Source of the DNA: Nitrospiraceae bacterium | GTDB taxonomy: Bacteria; Nitrospirota; Nitrospiria; Nitrospirales; UBA8639 | DNA: 8,410 nt | Reading direction: 5' to 3' | NCBI GenBank assembly: GCA_003523945.1 | Contig: DOFS01000301.1 | Coordinates: forward strand, 1 to 8,410 | In this document: positions 6,260-8,410 of the stretch, piece after piece | How the letters are laid out: every line of letters starts with the position of its first letter | Numbering within the stretch: position 1 is the first letter of the stretch | Notes under the pieces: model-generated | What the model saw: only the letters and a program-made list of their open reading frames with translations | Databases searched by the model: none | What the model was told of the DNA's origin: nothing | Position numbers and translations under genes: made by a program

Positions 6260-6721
6260 TTACCACACATAAGGAATGAGGCGCTTGGTTTGGCGTCGGT
6301 AGGCCTCATATTCAGGGAATCGTTCTTTTAAAAGACGCTCTTCGTATTGGAGTTTGACCGATAAGGTCATCACTAATCCCACCCACAACAGCATACGGTA
6401 GGGGAGAGGGCTCCCCAGCATCCAGGCCAAGGTCACCAACAAGACGCTGGTGTACATGGGGTGCCTGATCCAGCGGTAAGGACCCAGGACAGTGAGTTTT
6501 CCCCGACCGGGAACTTCCGGGAATACGTTCACCTGCCGCAGTCCCATGACTTGTAACGCCCAGAGCCCTACCACTCCACCAACGATACTGACCCCACGAA
6601 GGACCCAACCTGGAGGCCATAGCGGCCCCGTGAAGGCGATCATCCCGATAAGCACAAATTGAATTCCCACCAGCGTCAGAGAAAGAGCGGAGGGCGATAC
6701 ATTTATATGGTCTTGATTCAT
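6260..6721 (-). CDS. Isoprenylcysteine carboxyl methyltransferase-like membrane protein
   Basis: The 153-residue protein has hydrophobic segments at about 12-31, 40-60, 93-104 and 107-121, so it is an inner-membrane protein. The C-terminal half carries the family signature: LGPYRWIRHPMYTS (79-92), the SAM- and substrate-binding turn, and YEERLLKERFPEYEAYRRQT (126-145), which holds the conserved EExxLxxxFxEYxxY pattern. Bacterial members methylate small molecules or lipids, or are uncharacterised; true isoprenylated proteins are not expected, so the substrate is unknown. Length is typical for bacterial members. The ATG at 6721 has only a distant GGAAG ahead of it. It is transcribed away from the DUF2914 gene, with an 88-bp shared upstream region, and in the same direction as the nuclease-like gene 78 bp downstream. 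Confidence 0.85.
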   Translation of the reverse strand: MNQDHINVSPSALSLTLVGIQFVLIGMIAFTGPLWPPGWVLRGVSIVGGVVGLWALQVMGLRQVNVFPEVPGRGKLTVLGPYRWIRHPMYTSVLLVTLAWMLGSPLPYRMLLWVGLVMTLSVKLQYEERLLKERFPEYEAYRRQTKRLIPYVW

Positions 6722-6809
6722 AAACAGCTTGTATGAACTTCCAAAGAGTTTCGACCTGCCCTTTAAGAAAGCCCACCAATCTTCCGAGGGTTTTTAAGGA
6801 AAGGGTACA

Positions 6810-7982
6810 ATGAATCTGACGACTCATAAATTGTCTTCGACAAATACGGCCTCCCTCACGGCGACAGTGGCCCAGACGATGATACAGTGGCACTCGACAT
6901 TCCTCCAGCCTCTCCTCCCCGCACTCTTTTTTTTCGCCGGGGTGACATATGACACCCTCACGTTAACTCGCATCGACCGATTGTTGGATAATCTGATTAT
7001 CCTCCTCTACATCACGCTTCTGGGTGCCCTCATTATCCTCACCGGACGGTTTCAACTGGGACTGGTCCCCTCAACACCGGATGTACCCGGGTGGCATGTC
7101 CTCAGCCTCATGCATCGTGCCCGTCCCCACTTTGGCAAGGTGCTGCAATTCTTGCTGGGCGGACTGTTCAGTGCCTATGCCATCCTGTATTCCCAGAGCG
7201 CGTCATGGTCCACGACCGCCATCTTTTTAGGAATCATTGTGGGGTTCCTGATCGCCAATGAATTTCTTTCAAACCGATACTCCAGTCTTAAAATGCTGGT
7301 AGGGCTCTTTGCCATCGTCACCTTAAGCTTTATGACCTTTTTCCTCCCTGTGCTGACGGGATGGATGAATGCCTGGGTCTTTTTAACCGGTGCCGTCATC
7401 ACCATCGCCGTCGTATGGAAAACCGTCAGCCTCACTCTTCGCGGCATTCCCAACCTTCCCGTCAGGGCTCCCTTGATGATTGGTCTCCCGGGTTTCACCC
7501 TGGTGGGCGTGTGCACCGCATTATATTTTTTAAATTGGATTCCCCCTATTCCCCTCTCACTCAAATCGGGAGGCATCTATCATCACATCGAAAAACAGCA
7601 GAATCATTACCTGCTGACCTATGAAGAGGGTCCCTGGTACGCCGTGTGGAAACGGTCCGATGATCGGGTCGGGACGGACGCACCGGTCTATAGCTTTTCA
7701 TCCGTGTTTGCCCCGATCACCTTGCATACCACCATCTATCACCACTGGGAATGGCGGCCAACCACGGAGTCGGCATCATTCATCACCACAGATCGCATTC
7801 CCATTTCCATCACCGGAGGAAGAGAACATGGGTATCGCATGTATACGATGAAACAACGCCTCCAGCCTGGTGAATGGCGCGTGAATGTGGAAACGGAAGA
7901 TGGCCGACTCATTGGACGCATCACCTTCTCGGCCGACGCGAATTATTCTCCCTCACATGATCTGACAACCATCACACAGTGA
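6810..7982 (+). CDS. Polytopic membrane protein with C-terminal DUF2914-like domain
   Basis: The 390-residue product has about seven hydrophobic segments in its first 245 residues (roughly 31-48, 62-80, 112-128, 134-151, 160-180, 187-207 and 222-245). A soluble tail follows. Residues about 298-375 carry the DUF2914 pattern: SVFAPITLHTTIYHHWEW, ITGGREHGYRMYTMKQ, then PGEWRVNVETEDGRLIGRIT. That domain is of unknown function but recurs in bacterial envelope proteins, often after membrane segments. The ATG follows AAGGAAAGGG, a good ribosome binding site. Nothing catalytic is visible. The gene stands alone, divergent from the methyltransferase gene, and its stop codon overlaps a small ACAGT-gaa-ACTGT hairpin (7976-7988). 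The membrane topology is read by eye; the domain call is from the C-terminal motif pattern. Confidence 0.82.
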   Translation: MNLTTHKLSSTNTASLTATVAQTMIQWHSTFLQPLLPALFFFAGVTYDTLTLTRIDRLLDNLIILLYITLLGALIILTGRFQLGLVPSTPDVPGWHVLSLMHRARPHFGKVLQFLLGGLFSAYAILYSQSASWSTTAIFLGIIVGFLIANEFLSNRYSSLKMLVGLFAIVTLSFMTFFLPVLTGWMNAWVFLTGAVITIAVVWKTVSLTLRGIPNLPVRAPLMIGLPGFTLVGVCTALYFLNWIPPIPLSLKSGGIYHHIEKQQNHYLLTYEEGPWYAVWKRSDDRVGTDAPVYSFSSVFAPITLHTTIYHHWEWRPTTESASFITTDRIPISITGGREHGYRMYTMKQRLQPGEWRVNVETEDGRLIGRITFSADANYSPSHDLTTITQ

Positions 7983-8017
7983 AACTGTTGTTCTTCATTT
8001 CGCCGAACATATCCATC

Positions 8018-8089
8018 AAGTTTTTTCGTCACGCCGATATCATTTCTGACAGAAGCTTTGCGTCGGTTTCATCGTGACGAAAAAAACTT
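8018..8089. repeat. 72-bp region bounded by a near-perfect 16-17 bp inverted repeat
   Basis: AAGTTTTTTCGTCACG (8018-8033) is mirrored by CGTGACGAAAAAAACTT (8073-8089), with only one extra A in the right arm. The 39-base interior has no obvious gene. The outer halves are T- and A-tracts, so in RNA the stem is an A-U base capped by a 7-bp CGTCACG stem. The right arm is A-rich, not T-rich, on the plus strand, so it is not a rho-independent terminator for the DUF2914 gene. Confidence 0.65.
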
Positions 8090-8289
8090 CAAATATTTCT
8101 GGAATTAACTTCCTATTCGTTGTAGTATAGAAAAATATTATGATGCACGACTGTCGAAACACTTCTTGGTTACATCAATACCCTCTCCAATTTTGCTCCC
8201 GAACATCGCTTGGCATTGTTGAACGATAGCACCGATATAATTCGCGTGACCTCTTACAAAAATAACGTGCTCAAAAATTTCTATTCACA

Positions 8290-8321
8290 AACTCACTGCT
8301 ATCGTGACGGTGAGTTATCAC
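8290..8321 (+). promoter_or_regulatory. Competing dyads in the leader of the histone-like gene
   Basis: AACTCAC (8290-8296) pairs with GTGAGTT (8310-8316) around a 13-base loop. The same GTGA (8310-8313) can instead pair with TCAC (8318-8321). The two hairpins are mutually exclusive and end about 28 bases before the ribosome binding site. This could be an attenuation or start-access switch, but chance pairing is not excluded. Confidence 0.25.
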
Positions 8322-8348
8322 TGCGGCTTTATCGTCGCATCTATTTTG

Positions 8349-8359
8349 AAAGGGGGTGA
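8349..8359 (+). promoter_or_regulatory. Strong ribosome binding site that favours a TTG start
   Basis: AAAGGGGGTGA differs by one base from AAAGGAGGTGA, the perfect complement of the 16S rRNA tail. It ends 5 bases before the TTG at 8365, ideal spacing. The in-frame GTG at 8356 lies within this site and would leave it poorly placed. Confidence 0.65.
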
Positions 8360-8364
8360 GTGTT

Positions 8365-8410
8365 TTGGCCACAAAGAAAAAAGCACCAGCTAAGAAAAAG
8401 GCTCCAGCCA
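8365..8410 (+). CDS. Histone H1-like Lys/Ala/Pro-rich protein, 5' end only
   Basis: From the TTG at 8365 the frame reads MATKKKAPAKKKAPA and runs off the window. The KKxAPA-type repeat is typical of bacterial histone H1-like or DNA-binding tail proteins, which bind DNA through lysine charge with flexible Ala/Pro spacing. Such tails also occur fused to HU-like domains or on other proteins, and the rest is not visible. The start is supported by the strong ribosome binding site; GTG at 8356 (adding MSV ahead of this start) is the alternative. The long upstream region with dyads suggests its own promoter. Confidence 0.6.
   Translation, partial: MATKKKAPAKKKAPA

Larger units (their letters stand above)
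7983..8364. other. Intergenic region upstream of the histone-like gene
   Basis: About 380 bases without a supported gene, AT-rich in the middle (8090-8150). It contains the long inverted repeat at 8018-8089 and the leader dyads at 8290-8321. TTAACT (8106) and TATAGA (8127) are a weak promoter-like pair with a 15-base spacer. The long leader suggests regulated expression of the downstream gene. Confidence 0.45.

Noticed and set aside
7976..7988. ACAGT-gaa-ACTGT hairpin as the DUF2914 gene terminator
   Set aside because: It overlaps the stop codon, the stem is short and only a weak T-rich stretch follows.

Overview
The window is a chromosomal stretch of moderate GC with genes on both strands. 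I think it comes from a Nitrospira-like bacterium (phylum Nitrospirota). This is inference: the gene set and the two intergenic repeat types look familiar from that group, but no rRNA or lineage-specific marker gene is present, so the assignment is moderate at best. No phage, plasmid, CRISPR or tRNA signature was seen.

Layout. (1) 1-1221, minus: a large metallo-beta-lactamase-fold protein of which 407 residues are visible; it has no stop here and runs off the left edge. (2) 1222-1521: a gap with a 16-bp perfect palindrome and a 150-bp element with imperfect terminal inverted repeats. (3) 1522-1929, minus: a small VOC/glyoxalase-fold protein. (4) 1930-2320: a divergent gap with one GC-rich hairpin. 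(5) 2321-3184, plus: an exported formylglycine-generating-enzyme-like (SUMF1-fold) protein, followed 27 bp later by a HemD-like protein (3212-4096), probably one transcript. (6) 4097-4608: a gap with a second repeat-type element. (7) 4609-6181, minus: an RBBP9/YdeN-like serine hydrolase, start-stop overlapped with an unusual upstream gene. That upstream gene is split by a single-base frameshift and has a PD-(D/E)xK nuclease-like core. (8) 6260-6721, minus: an isoprenylcysteine methyltransferase-like membrane protein. (9) 6810-7982, plus: a polytopic membrane protein with a C-terminal DUF2914-like domain. (10) 7983-8364: a gap with a strong 72-bp inverted repeat and smaller dyads. (11) 8365 to the right edge, plus: the first codons of a Lys/Ala/Pro-rich, histone H1-like protein.

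How the genes fit together. Most are single-function housekeeping or accessory genes without an obvious shared pathway. The two clearest units are the SUMF1-like/HemD-like pair on the plus strand and the nuclease-like/hydrolase pair on the minus strand. The second pair is translationally coupled by an ATGA overlap, is AT-richer by eye than its neighbours, lies next to a repeat element and carries a frameshift. It is the most plausible acquired or poorly described module here. I see no evidence that proves a new system.
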